A stretch of 10,906 nt of DNA from Alphaproteobacteria bacterium (GCA_026400305.1 JAPLPI010000077.1:1-10906); one strand, 5' to 3'. Shown: positions 1 to 8,310, numbered from the stretch's first letter. A program made the numbers and translations. Notes: generated by a model from the letters alone, not told the origin.

Positions 1-2
1 AT

Positions 3-752
3 CTGTGGTTCACCGACGCCGACATCGCGCACAGCCCGGACAATCTGCGCATGCTGGTGTCGCGCGCCAGGGACGGCAACAGGGTGGTGGTGTCGCTGAT
101 GGCGCGGCTGAACTGCAAGTCTGCGGCCGAGCATTTCCTGATTCCCGCCTTCGTGTTTTTCTTCGACATGCTGTTTCCGTTCGGCGCGGTCAACAATCCG
201 CGCAACCCTGTGGCGGCGGCGGCTGGCGGCTGCATGCTGGCAAATGCGGCGGCGCTGGAAAAATCTGGCGGCATCGCTGCCATCCGGCACAACATCATCG
301 ACGATTGCGCCCTGGGTCGGGCGATGAAGCGGCAGGGCCCCATCTGGCTTGGGCTGACCGACCGCGCCGTCAGCTTGCGGTCCTATCCCCATATCGCCGA
401 TATCCGCCAGATGGTGACGCGCAGCGCCTATGCCCAGCTCGGTTATTCGCCACTGGTGCTGGCCGGCACCATGCTGGGCCTGGCGCTGGTCTATCTGGCG
501 CCGGTGATGACGGCGCTGTTTGCCTGGGGCATTTCGCAATTGGCCGGCTGGTTGGCCTGGATCACCATGGCGCTGATGTACCAGCCCATGCTGCGCTTCT
601 ATCGACTGTCGCCGCTGTGGGGCCTGGCCCTGCCGCTGATCGGTATCTTCTATGCGGCTTTCACCTTGGAATCGGCCGTTCAGTACTGGTCGGGCAAGGG
701 CGGCATGTGGAAGGGCCGGGCCCAAGCTGATGCCGGAAAGGGTGCGGCATGA
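3..752 (+). CDS. hpnB: Hopene-associated glycosyltransferase HpnB, 3' part (5' end outside window)
   Basis: The reading frame is open from base 3 to a TGA at 750-752 and gives 249 visible residues. The N-terminal part of the protein lies left of the window. Seen: a family 2 glycosyltransferase DxD motif (TDADI, visible residues 4-8, the metal and sugar-nucleotide site), an AAAGGC stretch, and a second acidic motif, DDCALGRAMKR, near residue 100 that fits the catalytic-base region. A hydrophobic stretch (LIPAFVFFF) and a C-terminal third with several membrane-spanning segments indicate an inner-membrane enzyme with a cytoplasmic catalytic face. The sequence resembles HpnB proteins, which open many alphaproteobacterial hopanoid operons. 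The other hopanoid glycosyltransferase, HpnI, is less likely from the wording of the motifs. The sugar donor and acceptor of HpnB are not established. Its stop overlaps the hpnC start by four bases, so the two are probably co-translated. Confidence 0.88.
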   Translation: MWFTDADIAHSPDNLRMLVSRARDGNRVVVSLMARLNCKSAAEHFLIPAFVFFFDMLFPFGAVNNPRNPVAAAAGGCMLANAAALEKSGGIAAIRHNIIDDCALGRAMKRQGPIWLGLTDRAVSLRSYPHIADIRQMVTRSAYAQLGYSPLVLAGTMLGLALVYLAPVMTALFAWGISQLAGWLAWITMALMYQPMLRFYRLSPLWGLALPLIGIFYAAFTLESAVQYWSGKGGMWKGRAQADAGKGAA

Positions 753-1594
753 GCAGTGTCGCAGAATTGCAATCGGGCAAGGGTCACAAGCACGAGAATT
801 TTCCCGTCGCTTCTATCCTGATCGCGCCGAAGCACCGTCCGCCGGTAATGGCCTTTTATCATTTCGTGCGTGCCGCCGACGATGTGGCCGACAGTGCCAC
901 CGCCGCGCCTGACGAAAAATTGGCGCTGCTGGAACAGATGCGCGCCAGCCTGGTGGGCGAGAGCGACGCGGTTCCTGAAGGCGTCAAGCTGCGCGAAATT
1001 TTGAAAGAGCGCGCTCTGTCGTCGGTGCATGCGCTGGACCTACTGGAAGCGTTCCGCCGCGATTGCACCAAGCTGCGTTACCGGGACTGGGACGATCTGA
1101 TCGACTATTGCCGCTACAGCGCCATGCCGGTGGGCCGCTTTGTGCTGGATGCGCATGGCGAAAGCCCTGATCTGTGGCCGGCCAATGACGCCCTGTGCGC
1201 CGCCCTCCAGGTGATCAACCACCTGCAGGACTGCGCCAAGGATTACCGCGAATTGAACCGGGTCTACATTCCTGAGCTGTTGCTGGCCGGGATCGGGGTA
1301 GAGGCGCTGGGCAAAAATAAAGCCAATCCAGCCCTGACTTCGGTGATCGCCGGGCTGGCGCGCCTGAATGCCGAGCTTCTGGAGACTTCGCGCCCCTTCG
1401 CGCGCTGTATAAAAGACGGCCGGCTGGCGCTGGAAGTGGACCTGATCCAGACCCTGGCCGACGATCTAAACACCACGCTGATGAGCCGCGATCCGTTCAG
1501 CCAGCCTGTGCATCATTCCAAGATGGACGTGGCGGCCCTGTTCCTGAAACGCTTTCCTTCCTTCGCGCTGATGCGCCTTAGACGCCCCAAATGA
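749..1594 (+). CDS. hpnC: Hydroxysqualene synthase HpnC
   Basis: This 281-residue protein belongs to the squalene/phytoene synthase (all-alpha prenyltransferase) family. HpnC converts presqualene diphosphate, the product of HpnD, to hydroxysqualene in the NADPH-free bacterial route to squalene. Seen: a SGKGHKHENFP opening typical of HpnC, a first Asp-rich motif RAADDVAD (about residues 41-48), RYSAMPVGR (about 122-130), and a second motif NHLQDCAKDYRELNRVYIP (about 157-175). The motifs bind the diphosphate through Mg2+. The ATG start is chosen because it sits in an ATGA overlap with the end of hpnB, with a GGAAAGGG ribosome-binding stretch just upstream at about 735-742. The end overlaps hpnD in the same way. 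HpnC and HpnD are paralogues; the NHLQDCAKDYR form marks this copy as HpnC. Confidence 0.95.
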   Translation: MSSVAELQSGKGHKHENFPVASILIAPKHRPPVMAFYHFVRAADDVADSATAAPDEKLALLEQMRASLVGESDAVPEGVKLREILKERALSSVHALDLLEAFRRDCTKLRYRDWDDLIDYCRYSAMPVGRFVLDAHGESPDLWPANDALCAALQVINHLQDCAKDYRELNRVYIPELLLAGIGVEALGKNKANPALTSVIAGLARLNAELLETSRPFARCIKDGRLALEVDLIQTLADDLNTTLMSRDPFSQPVHHSKMDVAALFLKRFPSFALMRLRRPK

Positions 1595-2448
1595 CCAATG
1601 CAGAGAATATCGGCGCCCCCGCCGCTAAGGCCGTGCAGAAAAAGGCCAAGAGCAGCTCCTTCTATATCGCCATGCGGCTGATGCCGGCCGAAGAGCGCGA
1701 TGCTATGTTCGCCATCTATGCCTTTTGCCGCAAGGTAGACGACATTGCCGATGACGGGGTCGGCACCCGCGCGGAACGCCATGAAAAGCTGGAACAATGG
1801 CGCGCCGACCTGCGCGGCCTGTATGCCGGAACCGTCGCGCAACAGGTGCGTTTTCTGGCGCCGGCGGTCGCGCAATATGGTTTGCGCCTGGAAGATTTCC
1901 TGGCTGTGCTGGACGGCATGGGCATGGACGTGGCCGAGGACATCGTCGCGCCCGATCTGGCCACCCTGGACCTGTATTGCGACCGGGTGGCCAGCGCGGT
2001 GGGGCGCCTTTCCATCAAGGTGTTCGGCATGGACGAGGGGCCGGGCTTCGACCTGGCGCATCATCTGGGCCGGGCGCTGCAGCTGACCAACATCCTGCGC
2101 GATATCGACGAGGACGCCGCCATCAGCCGGCTCTACCTGCCGCGCGAATATCTGCAGGAGATGGACTGCTGCCGCTCGCTGGACGTGCAGGCCATCGTGA
2201 GCATGCCCCAGATCGACGCGGTGTGCCGCAAGGTGGCGGCACAGGCGCATCGTCATTATGACCAGGCCCAGCGCATCCTTTCGGCGCGGCCCAAGGGGCG
2301 GATCAAGACGCCCCGCCTGATGGGCGCGGTCTATTCGCAAATCCTGTCGGCCAGCGAAGCGCAGGGTTTTGCTGCGCCGCGCCGGCGCGTGTCGCTGCCA
2401 AAGTCGCGGCTAATGTCGCTGGTGCTGCGCCAGGGTGTTTTCGGCTGA
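1591..2448 (+). CDS. hpnD: Presqualene diphosphate synthase HpnD
   Basis: This 285-residue protein is the second squalene/phytoene synthase family member of the operon. HpnD condenses two farnesyl diphosphates to presqualene diphosphate, the first committed step to hopanoids. Seen: SSSFYIAMRLMP (about residues 21-32), FCRKVDDIADD (45-55, first Asp-rich motif), and LTNILRDIDEDAAISRLYLP (about 165-184, second Asp-rich motif). The NILRDIDED form is typical of HpnD and of phytoene synthases. Its place between hpnC and hpnE, with no other carotenoid genes, argues for presqualene rather than phytoene formation. The first 16 residues or so are Ala/Lys-rich and look unconserved. The start overlaps the hpnC stop as ATGA and the stop overlaps the hpnE start as TGATG, so translation is probably coupled. 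Confidence 0.95.
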   Translation: MTNAENIGAPAAKAVQKKAKSSSFYIAMRLMPAEERDAMFAIYAFCRKVDDIADDGVGTRAERHEKLEQWRADLRGLYAGTVAQQVRFLAPAVAQYGLRLEDFLAVLDGMGMDVAEDIVAPDLATLDLYCDRVASAVGRLSIKVFGMDEGPGFDLAHHLGRALQLTNILRDIDEDAAISRLYLPREYLQEMDCCRSLDVQAIVSMPQIDAVCRKVAAQAHRHYDQAQRILSARPKGRIKTPRLMGAVYSQILSASEAQGFAAPRRRVSLPKSRLMSLVLRQGVFG

Positions 2449-3698
2449 TGGCGAAGGCCTATGTCATCGGCGCCGGGCTGGCCGGCCTGTCGGCCGCGAC
2501 AATCCTGGCGTCGCGCGGCGCGGCGGTGACCGTGATCGAGACGTCGCCGCAGGCGGGCGGACGCTGCCGCTCCTATTTCGATCCGGCCTTTGGCGGTGTG
2601 ATCGACAATGGCAATCACCTGGTTCTGTCGGGCAACCGCGCCGTCAATGCCTATCTGGCGCGCATCGGCGCCAAGGATGCGCTGGCAGGACCGCTGCGGG
2701 CCGAATTTTCCTTTGTCGATTTGCAGGACAGTCGGCGCTGGACCTTGCGGCCCAATGAAGGCGGCCTGCCATACTGGATCGGGTGTGTAGGCCGCCGGGT
2801 GCCGGGCAGCCGCACGGGCGATTATCTCAGCTATGCGCCGCTGCTGTGGGCCGACAAGACGGCGCGCATAGGCGACAGCGTCAAGGACCGTGGCCCTTTG
2901 TGGCGGCGGCTGATGCATCCCTTCCTTCTGGCGGCCCTGAACACTGAACCGGAAGAATCTTCCGCGATGCTGGCGGGCGCTGTCCTGCGCGAGAGTTTGG
3001 CCAAGGGTGGCCGCTATTACCGCCCGCGCATCGCACATCCCACCTTGGCGGCGGCGTTCATCAATCCGGCGCTGGCCTACCTGCAAAGCAAGGATGCCAA
3101 GGTGCAATTGGGCACGCGCTTGCGCGGCATTACCCTTGGCCGGCGCAGCGCCATGGCGCTGGATCTCGGCGAAGCGGCTGTGCCGCTGGCGCCGAATGAT
3201 GCGCTGGTGCTGGCGGTGCCGCCCTGGGTGGCTAAGGACATAATCCCCACCCTGACTGCGCCCGATGATTTTCGCGCCATCGTCAACGCCCACTTCAAGA
3301 TGCCCGCGCCCGCGGGCGTGCCGGCTATGCTGGGGGTGATCGGCGGCATCGCCGAATGGATATTCAGCTTCCCCGACCGCATCTCGGTGACGGTGTCGGG
3401 GGCTGACGCCATCGTGGACCAGGACCGCGAGGCGCTGGCTACCCGTATCTGGGCCGATGTCACCAGGGCGCTTGATATCACAGCGCCCATGCCCGCCTGG
3501 CAGATCGTCAAGGAAAAGCGCGCCACCTTTGCCGCCACCCCGGTCCAGGATGCTCGCCGCCCCGCCGCCAAGACAGGCTGGCCCAACCTGTTCCTGGCCG
3601 GCGACTGGACCCAGACGGGGCTGCCCGCCACCATCGAGGGCGCCCTGCGGTCCGGCGAAACGGCGGCGGCTTTGGCGCTGCGCCATCTGTCTTTATAG
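2448..3698 (+). CDS. hpnE: Hydroxysqualene dehydroxylase HpnE (FAD-dependent)
   Basis: This 416-residue flavoprotein belongs to the amine oxidase/phytoene desaturase family. HpnE reductively removes the hydroxyl of hydroxysqualene to give squalene, completing the HpnD-HpnC-HpnE route. Seen: an N-terminal Rossmann FAD-binding motif VIGAGLAGLSAA (about residues 6-17) followed by the acidic residue E31 at the end of the second strand and the AGGRC stretch (36-40). Near the C-terminus is the second FAD motif, NLFLAGDWTQTGLPATIEGA (380-399), as in carotenoid desaturase-like proteins. A few residues after the Rossmann fold, GGVIDNGNHL matches HpnE proteins. The start codon shares one base with the hpnD stop. 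A long open frame on the opposite strand through this gene is a composition shadow. Confidence 0.94.
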   Translation: MAKAYVIGAGLAGLSAATILASRGAAVTVIETSPQAGGRCRSYFDPAFGGVIDNGNHLVLSGNRAVNAYLARIGAKDALAGPLRAEFSFVDLQDSRRWTLRPNEGGLPYWIGCVGRRVPGSRTGDYLSYAPLLWADKTARIGDSVKDRGPLWRRLMHPFLLAALNTEPEESSAMLAGAVLRESLAKGGRYYRPRIAHPTLAAAFINPALAYLQSKDAKVQLGTRLRGITLGRRSAMALDLGEAAVPLAPNDALVLAVPPWVAKDIIPTLTAPDDFRAIVNAHFKMPAPAGVPAMLGVIGGIAEWIFSFPDRISVTVSGADAIVDQDREALATRIWADVTRALDITAPMPAWQIVKEKRATFAATPVQDARRPAAKTGWPNLFLAGDWTQTGLPATIEGALRSGETAAALALRHLSL

Positions 3699-3705
3699 TG
3701 GCGCC

Positions 3706-5631
3706 ATGAGCCAGTTGAACCCCGGTGATTTTGTCGAAGTGGAAGGCGCGATCGGCGCCGCCACGGCGGCGATCCTGGCCCAGCAGAAGCCGGACGGTCA
3801 CTGGGTCTATGAGCTGGAGGCCGACGCCACTATCCCGGCCGAATATGTCCTGCTGGTGCATTACTTGGCGGAGACGCCCAATCTGGAACTGGAGCGCAAG
3901 ATCGCCGTCTATCTGCGCCGCATCCAGGGCGAACATGGCGGCTGGCCGCTGTATCACCAAGGCGCCTTCGACATTTCCGCAACGGTGAAGGCGTATTTCG
4001 CGCTGAAGATGATCGGCGATGACATTGATGCGCCATACATGGCTCGCGCGCGAGAAGCCATCCGCAAGCGCGGTGGCGCCATCAAGGCCAATGTCTTCAC
4101 CCGTATCCTGCTTGCGCTGTACGGGCAATGTTCCTGGAATGACGTGCCGACCGTGCCGCCGGAGCTGATTTTGTTGCCGCGCAGCTTCCCGGTGAGCCTG
4201 TCCAAGATGAGCTATTGGGCACGCACCGTGATCGTGCCGTTGTTGGTGCTGTGCGCAAAACAGCCGCTGGCGCGAAATCCGCGCGGCATTCATGTGCCAG
4301 AACTGTTCGTGGAGGGCGTATCCGCCGCCAGCCCCCGCGCGCCGCATCAGAGCGCCGGCTGGTCTGCTTTCTTCGGTGCGCTGGATCGCGTTTTAAAAAT
4401 CGTACCCTGGCCGAAGGGTTCGCGCGACAAGGCGATTCAAGCCTGCCGCGCCTGGACCACCCAGCGACTGAACGGGGAAGACGGGCTGGGCGCCATCTAT
4501 CCCGCCATGGCCAACAGCGTGATGATGTATGACGTGCTAGGCTATCCGGAAAATCATCCGGACCGCGCCATCGCGCGCAAGTCGGTGGAAAACCTGCTGG
4601 TGATCAAGGCGGACGAAGCCTATTGCCAACCTTGCGTCTCGCCGGTGTGGGACACCGCGTTGGTCGCGCATGCGCTGCTGGAAACCAAGGATGCGGCCGC
4701 GGAAGCCGCGGTAGCGCGCGGCCTAGAATGGCTGAAGCCGTTGCAGGTGCTGGACGTCAAAGGCGATTGGGCCGAGGGAAAGCCAGGCGTGCGCCCCGGT
4801 GGCTGGGCCTTCCAGTACCGCAACGACTATTACCCGGACCTAGACGACACCGCCGTGGTGGTGATGGCGATGGACCGCGCGGTGCAGCGTGACCGGTACA
4901 AGGATTCTATCGCGCGGGGCACCGAATGGGTCGAAGGCCTGCAGAGTCGTGACGGCGGCTGGGGCGCCTTCGACGCGGACAACAGCTATTACTACCTGAA
5001 CAACATTCCCTTCGCCGATCATGGGGCGCTGCTGGACCCGCCGACCGAAGACGTATCGGGCCGCTGCGTTGGCATGCTGGCGCAACTCGGAAAGACTGAC
5101 GATCCGCGCCTGAAGGCCGGTGTCGAATATCTGATCAAGACCCAGTGTGACGATGGTTCCTGGTGGGGCCGCTGGGGCGTCAATTACATCTATGGCACCT
5201 GGTCGGCACTGGCGGGGTTGAATGGCGCAGGGCTTGGCCCCGATCACGCCACCATGAAGAAGGGCGCCGAGTGGCTTCTCGCCGTCCAAAATTCGGACGG
5301 CGGCTGGGGTGAGAATTGCGATAGCTATAACCTGGATTACAAAGGCTATGAGCCTGCACCATCCACCGCGTCACAAACCGCCTGGGCGCTGCTGGGCCTG
5401 ATGGCGGCGGGACAGGTTGATCATCCAGTCGTGGCGCGGGGCGTCAATTACCTGAAGGCGACGCAGGAAGGTGACGGTCTGTGGAGACAGCAGCATTACA
5501 CCGGCGGCGGTTTCCCGCGCGTGTTTTATCTGAACTATCACGGCTATCCTAAGTTCTTCCCGCTCTGGGCCTTGGCGCGCTACCGCAACCTCAAGACCGG
5601 CAATTCCCGGCGCGTGGAATACGGCCTGTGA
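3706..5631 (+). CDS. shc: Squalene-hopene cyclase (HpnF)
   Basis: This 641-residue protein is close to the usual 630-660 of bacterial squalene-hopene cyclases. The enzyme is a membrane-associated alpha/alpha-barrel protein that cyclises squalene to hop-22(29)-ene and diplopterol. Seen: the catalytic acid motif DLDDTA (residues 378-383), whose middle Asp protonates squalene. Repeated QW motifs are visible at about residues 26-33 (QQKPDGHW), 74-80, 413-419 (QSRDGGW), 480-487, 528-534 (QNSDGGW) and 587-593. The C-terminal YLNYHGYPKFFPLWALARY stretch is conserved. The ATG at 3706 is preferred because MSQLNPGDF leads into the first QW repeat. The frame is open further upstream only because it runs through hpnE. 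The start lies 7 bases after the hpnE stop with no strong ribosome-binding site, so it may depend on re-initiation. The end overlaps hpnG as GTGA. Confidence 0.97.
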   Translation: MSQLNPGDFVEVEGAIGAATAAILAQQKPDGHWVYELEADATIPAEYVLLVHYLAETPNLELERKIAVYLRRIQGEHGGWPLYHQGAFDISATVKAYFALKMIGDDIDAPYMARAREAIRKRGGAIKANVFTRILLALYGQCSWNDVPTVPPELILLPRSFPVSLSKMSYWARTVIVPLLVLCAKQPLARNPRGIHVPELFVEGVSAASPRAPHQSAGWSAFFGALDRVLKIVPWPKGSRDKAIQACRAWTTQRLNGEDGLGAIYPAMANSVMMYDVLGYPENHPDRAIARKSVENLLVIKADEAYCQPCVSPVWDTALVAHALLETKDAAAEAAVARGLEWLKPLQVLDVKGDWAEGKPGVRPGGWAFQYRNDYYPDLDDTAVVVMAMDRAVQRDRYKDSIARGTEWVEGLQSRDGGWGAFDADNSYYYLNNIPFADHGALLDPPTEDVSGRCVGMLAQLGKTDDPRLKAGVEYLIKTQCDDGSWWGRWGVNYIYGTWSALAGLNGAGLGPDHATMKKGAEWLLAVQNSDGGWGENCDSYNLDYKGYEPAPSTASQTAWALLGLMAAGQVDHPVVARGVNYLKATQEGDGLWRQQHYTGGGFPRVFYLNYHGYPKFFPLWALARYRNLKTGNSRRVEYGL

Positions 5632-6290
5632 CCGTTCTGGCCGTGACGGGCCTCTCCAAGGAAGCCGGTATCGTCGGCGTGGCCGGGGTGATCGCGGTGG
5701 CCGGCGGCGGCGACGGCGATGGGCTGGCCGCCAAGCTCTCCGCCTTGCATGGCGATATCAGTGGCGTGATTTCCATCGGCCTGGCCGGTGCGCTGTCGTC
5801 GCATTTGAAAGTTGGCGATGTGGTGATCGCCGAAAAAATCATGACCGGTGCGGAAAGCTGGGACTGCGACGCCGGATGGCGTAACCGGCTGATGTCGCGG
5901 CTGCCACAGGCGCATCAGGGCACGCTGTTCGGCAGCGATGTCATCATCGACAAGGCCGATACTAAGTCCGGCCTGCATGAAGCCACCGGCGCGTTGGCGG
6001 TGGACATGGAATCGCAAATCGCCGCCCGCTTCGCGGCCGCGCGCAACTTGCCGCTGGCAGGCCTGCGCATCATTTCGGACGGTGCAACCCATGTGCTGCC
6101 ACCGGCGGCGCTGGTGGCAATGAAGCCGGACGGCGGCATCGCCATCGGGCGGGTGCTGGGGTCGTTGCTCAGAAAACCAAATCAGGTGCCGGCGCTGATC
6201 CGCACGGCACGCGCCTCCAACAAGGCGTTCGCGGAACTACTTCGCTGCATCGACCTCTGTGGTGTTGGAATTTCCGACCTTGATCTGTGA
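5628..6290 (+). CDS. hpnG: Hopanoid-associated nucleoside phosphorylase HpnG
   Basis: This 220-residue protein belongs to the nucleoside phosphorylase/MTA-SAH nucleosidase superfamily. HpnG removes adenine from adenosylhopane, the HpnH product, leading to ribosylhopane and then bacteriohopanetetrol or aminotriol. Seen: an N-terminal VLAVTGLSKEA strand, a SIGLAGAL phosphate/ribose-site glycine stretch, the ribose-binding VDMES motif (residues 125-129, Glu128) and the purine-binding SDGAT motif (150-154, Asp151). This is the same arrangement as in MTA/SAH nucleosidases. The start is GTG, overlapping the shc stop as GTGA. It is chosen because the family's conserved first strand begins right there and no suitable ATG exists nearby. 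The last 54 bases are shared with the 3' end of hpnH on the other strand. Confidence 0.93.
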   Translation: MTVLAVTGLSKEAGIVGVAGVIAVAGGGDGDGLAAKLSALHGDISGVISIGLAGALSSHLKVGDVVIAEKIMTGAESWDCDAGWRNRLMSRLPQAHQGTLFGSDVIIDKADTKSGLHEATGALAVDMESQIAARFAAARNLPLAGLRIISDGATHVLPPAALVAMKPDGGIAIGRVLGSLLRKPNQVPALIRTARASNKAFAELLRCIDLCGVGISDLDL

Positions 6291-7382
6291 CATCTTGTGC
6301 TCGACATGACGCGAGAAGGTGAACTCGGCTGGACGCTGGTTTGACAGGTCGATCTCCGGCGCCATCGAGCCTTCGGTCCTGATACCCTTCATTAGGATCG
6401 GCAGCATCTTGAGCGGATGCTTGATCGCATCGGTGGCGGCGGTGCCTTCGAAGCCGCAATGCACCATGCAGTTGGCGCATTTCTCATACTTGCCGACGCC
6501 ATATTTTTCCCACTCGGTGCCTTCCATAAGTTCCTGGAAGGTCGCGGCATAGCCTTCGCCGAGCAGGTAGCAGGGCTTTTGCCAGCCGAACACGGTCAGC
6601 AGTGGCATGGACCAGGGCGTGCACTCGTACGTCTGGTTGCCCGCCAGGAAGTCCATGAACAGGCTGGAATTGGTGAACTCCCAATTCTTGCCGCCATTGC
6701 CGCGTCTCAGAATGTCGCGGAACATCTTCTTGGTGCGTTCGCGGTTCAGGAAGTGCTGCTGGTCGGGCGCACGCTCATAGGCATAGCCCGGCGAGACGGT
6801 CATGCCGTCCACGCCCATCGCCATCATCTCGTCGAAGAACTTTGCGGTGCGTTCGGGGTCGGTGCCGTCGAACAGGGTACAGTTGATCTGGGTGCGGAAG
6901 CCCTTGGACTTGGCCAGCTTGATCGCGGCGATGGCGCGGTCATAGGTGCCGTCTTGGCACACCGACTTGTCGTGCATGCCCTTGTCGCCATCCAGGTGAA
7001 TGGACCAGGTGAAATTGGGATGCGGCTTGTACTGGTCGATCTTCTTGGCCAGCAGCAGCGCGTTGGTGCACAGGATGACAAACTTGTCGCGCGCGATATA
7101 GCCTTCGACGATCTTGGCCATGTCGCGGTGGAGCAGGGGCTCGCCGCCGGCGATTGACACGGCGGGGGCGCCGCAATCATCGATCGCCTGCATGCACTGG
7201 TCGTAGGACATGCGCTGGTTCAGGATCTCATCAGGATAATCGATCTTGCCGCAGCCGGCACAGGCCAGGTTGCAGCGAAACAGCGGCTCCAGCATCAGCA
7301 CCAGTGGGTACTTCTTGCCCGACAGCTGCTTCTTCATCACATAGGCGCCGATCTTGGCGGCCTGGCGAAAGGGAAGTCCCAT
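6237..7382 (-). CDS. hpnH: Radical SAM adenosylhopane synthase HpnH
   Basis: This 381-residue radical SAM protein adds the 5'-deoxyadenosyl group of SAM to diploptene to give adenosylhopane, the entry to C35 hopanoids. Seen: the family opening (GLPFRQAAKIGAYV), then LMLEPLFRCNLACAGCGKID with the 4Fe-4S ligands Cys37, Cys41 and Cys44 in CX3CX2C spacing. The SAM-binding SIAGGEPLLH follows (about residues 75-84). SPGYAYERAPDQ (about 196-207) and GWQKPCYLLGEGY (about 265-277) are HpnH-like, and a cysteine cluster CANCMVHC lies near residues 301-308. The ATG is preceded by GAGGG (plus strand 7392-7396), 9 bases upstream and inside the end of ispH. It starts 4 bases after ispH and is surely co-transcribed with it. 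The last 17 residues, Asn/Thr-rich, lie in the overlap with hpnG and look like a poorly conserved tail. Confidence 0.96.
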   Translation of the reverse strand: MGLPFRQAAKIGAYVMKKQLSGKKYPLVLMLEPLFRCNLACAGCGKIDYPDEILNQRMSYDQCMQAIDDCGAPAVSIAGGEPLLHRDMAKIVEGYIARDKFVILCTNALLLAKKIDQYKPHPNFTWSIHLDGDKGMHDKSVCQDGTYDRAIAAIKLAKSKGFRTQINCTLFDGTDPERTAKFFDEMMAMGVDGMTVSPGYAYERAPDQQHFLNRERTKKMFRDILRRGNGGKNWEFTNSSLFMDFLAGNQTYECTPWSMPLLTVFGWQKPCYLLGEGYAATFQELMEGTEWEKYGVGKYEKCANCMVHCGFEGTAATDAIKHPLKMLPILMKGIRTEGSMAPEIDLSNQRPAEFTFSRHVEHKMSQIKVGNSNTTEVDAAK

Positions 7383-7386
7383 AGCT

Positions 7387-8310
7387 TTAAGCCCTCAACT
7401 CTGCGGGAAGTTGGAACTCGATATGTTCCTTCTTGCCGTCCATCTGTTCCACTTCCACGTCTTCGAACTTGCCCAAGGCTTCGATCACATGGCGCACCAG
7501 TTCTTCGGGAGCCGACGCGCCGGCGGTCAGTCCGACGACTTTCTTGCCACGAACCCATTCCGCCTTCAGCTCGCTGCCGTCATTGATCAGGTAGGAGGGA
7601 ATGCCTTCTTCTAGGCCGATCTCGCGCAAGCGGTTGGAATTGGAGCTGTTCGCCGCGCCCACCACTAGGATGACGTCCGCGATCTTGGACAGTTTCCGCA
7701 CCGAGGCCTGGCGGTTCTGGGTGGCGTAGCAGATGTCCGATGTTTCGGGGCCGACGATGTCGCTGAAGCGCTTCTTCAGGGCGACGATGATGCTCTTGGT
7801 GTCATCGATGGAAAGGGTGGTCTGTGTGATGTAGGCGACCGGGGTTTTTGGCAGGATGGCCAAGGTGGCGACATCGGCTTCTGTCTGCACCAGGGTCACC
7901 GGTGCGCCGACCTGGCCCATGGTGCCTTCGACTTCGGGATGGCCCGCATGGCCGATCAGGATTATGGTGCGGCCGTTGGCGACATAACGCTTGCCCTGAT
8001 TGTGCACCTTGGAGACCAGCGGGCAGGTGGCGTCCAAAACCGGGAGCCTGCGGGCTGCTGCGGTCTTCACCACCGACTGGGGCACGCCATGGGCGCTGAA
8101 TACGGTGACGGCGCCTTCGGGCACTTGGTCCAGTTCATCGACAAAGTGGGCGCCCTTTTTCTTGAGCGTGTCCACGACATGCTTGTTGTGCACGATCTCG
8201 TGGCGGACATAGACGGGTTCGCCATACTTCTCGAGCGCCTTTTCCACGATATCGATGGCGCGCACGACACCGGCACAGAAGCCGCGCGGCTGGGCAAGAA
8301 TGACTCGCAT
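7387..8310 (-). CDS. ispH: 4-hydroxy-3-methylbut-2-enyl diphosphate reductase (IspH/LytB)
   Basis: This 307-residue cytoplasmic Fe-S enzyme carries out the last step of the MEP pathway, reducing HMBPP to IPP and DMAPP. Seen: the three cluster-binding cysteines, Cys12 (QPRGFCAGV), Cys96 (LDATCPLV) and Cys194 ([10 protein letters not shown]). The substrate-site [14 protein letters not shown] holds the proton-relay Glu126. QTTLSIDDT (about 163-171) and the NSSNSNRL loop (about 221-228) are also present. Length and motifs are complete. The ATG has an AGGGA ribosome-binding site 5 bases upstream (plus strand 8316-8320). The gene heads a two-gene minus-strand unit with hpnH, so C5 precursor supply is tied to the adenosylhopane step. 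Whether another ispH copy exists elsewhere in the genome cannot be seen. Confidence 0.97.
   Translation of the reverse strand: MRVILAQPRGFCAGVVRAIDIVEKALEKYGEPVYVRHEIVHNKHVVDTLKKKGAHFVDELDQVPEGAVTVFSAHGVPQSVVKTAAARRLPVLDATCPLVSKVHNQGKRYVANGRTIILIGHAGHPEVEGTMGQVGAPVTLVQTEADVATLAILPKTPVAYITQTTLSIDDTKSIIVALKKRFSDIVGPETSDICYATQNRQASVRKLSKIADVILVVGAANSSNSNRLREIGLEEGIPSYLINDGSELKAEWVRGKKVVGLTAGASAPEELVRHVIEALGKFEDVEVEQMDGKKEHIEFQLPAELRA

Noticed and set aside
5..730. Second plus-strand open frame overlapping hpnB
   Set aside because: Out of frame with the TDADI and membrane segments of hpnB; Arg/Gly/His-rich shadow.
1513..2340. Minus-strand open frame of about 275 codons opposite hpnD
   Set aside because: Antisense shadow of hpnD with low-complexity, His/Arg/Gln-rich content and no family resemblance.
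2331..3686. Long minus-strand open frame of about 450 codons opposite hpnE
   Set aside because: It runs antisense to a gene with complete FAD motifs. Its protein is rich in Arg/Gly/Gln/His with no recognisable domain, as expected from the mirrored codon bias of GC-rich DNA.
1591..3698. hpnD and hpnE as carotenoid genes (phytoene synthase and desaturase)
   Set aside because: The families are related, but the adjoining hpnC and shc, the HpnE-specific ends and the absence of other carotenoid genes fit the squalene route.
3457..3705. Upstream extension of the shc frame by 83 codons
   Set aside because: The extension lies within hpnE, is Pro/Arg-rich and unlike cyclases. The protein is full length from the ATG at 3706.
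3508..4347. Minus-strand open frame opposite the hpnE end and shc start
   Set aside because: It crosses two well-supported plus-strand genes and shows no domain or ribosome-binding site.
6417..7157. Plus-strand open frame of about 246 codons opposite hpnH
   Set aside because: Antisense to the radical SAM motifs of hpnH. Its Val/Leu/Gly/His-rich protein matches no family.
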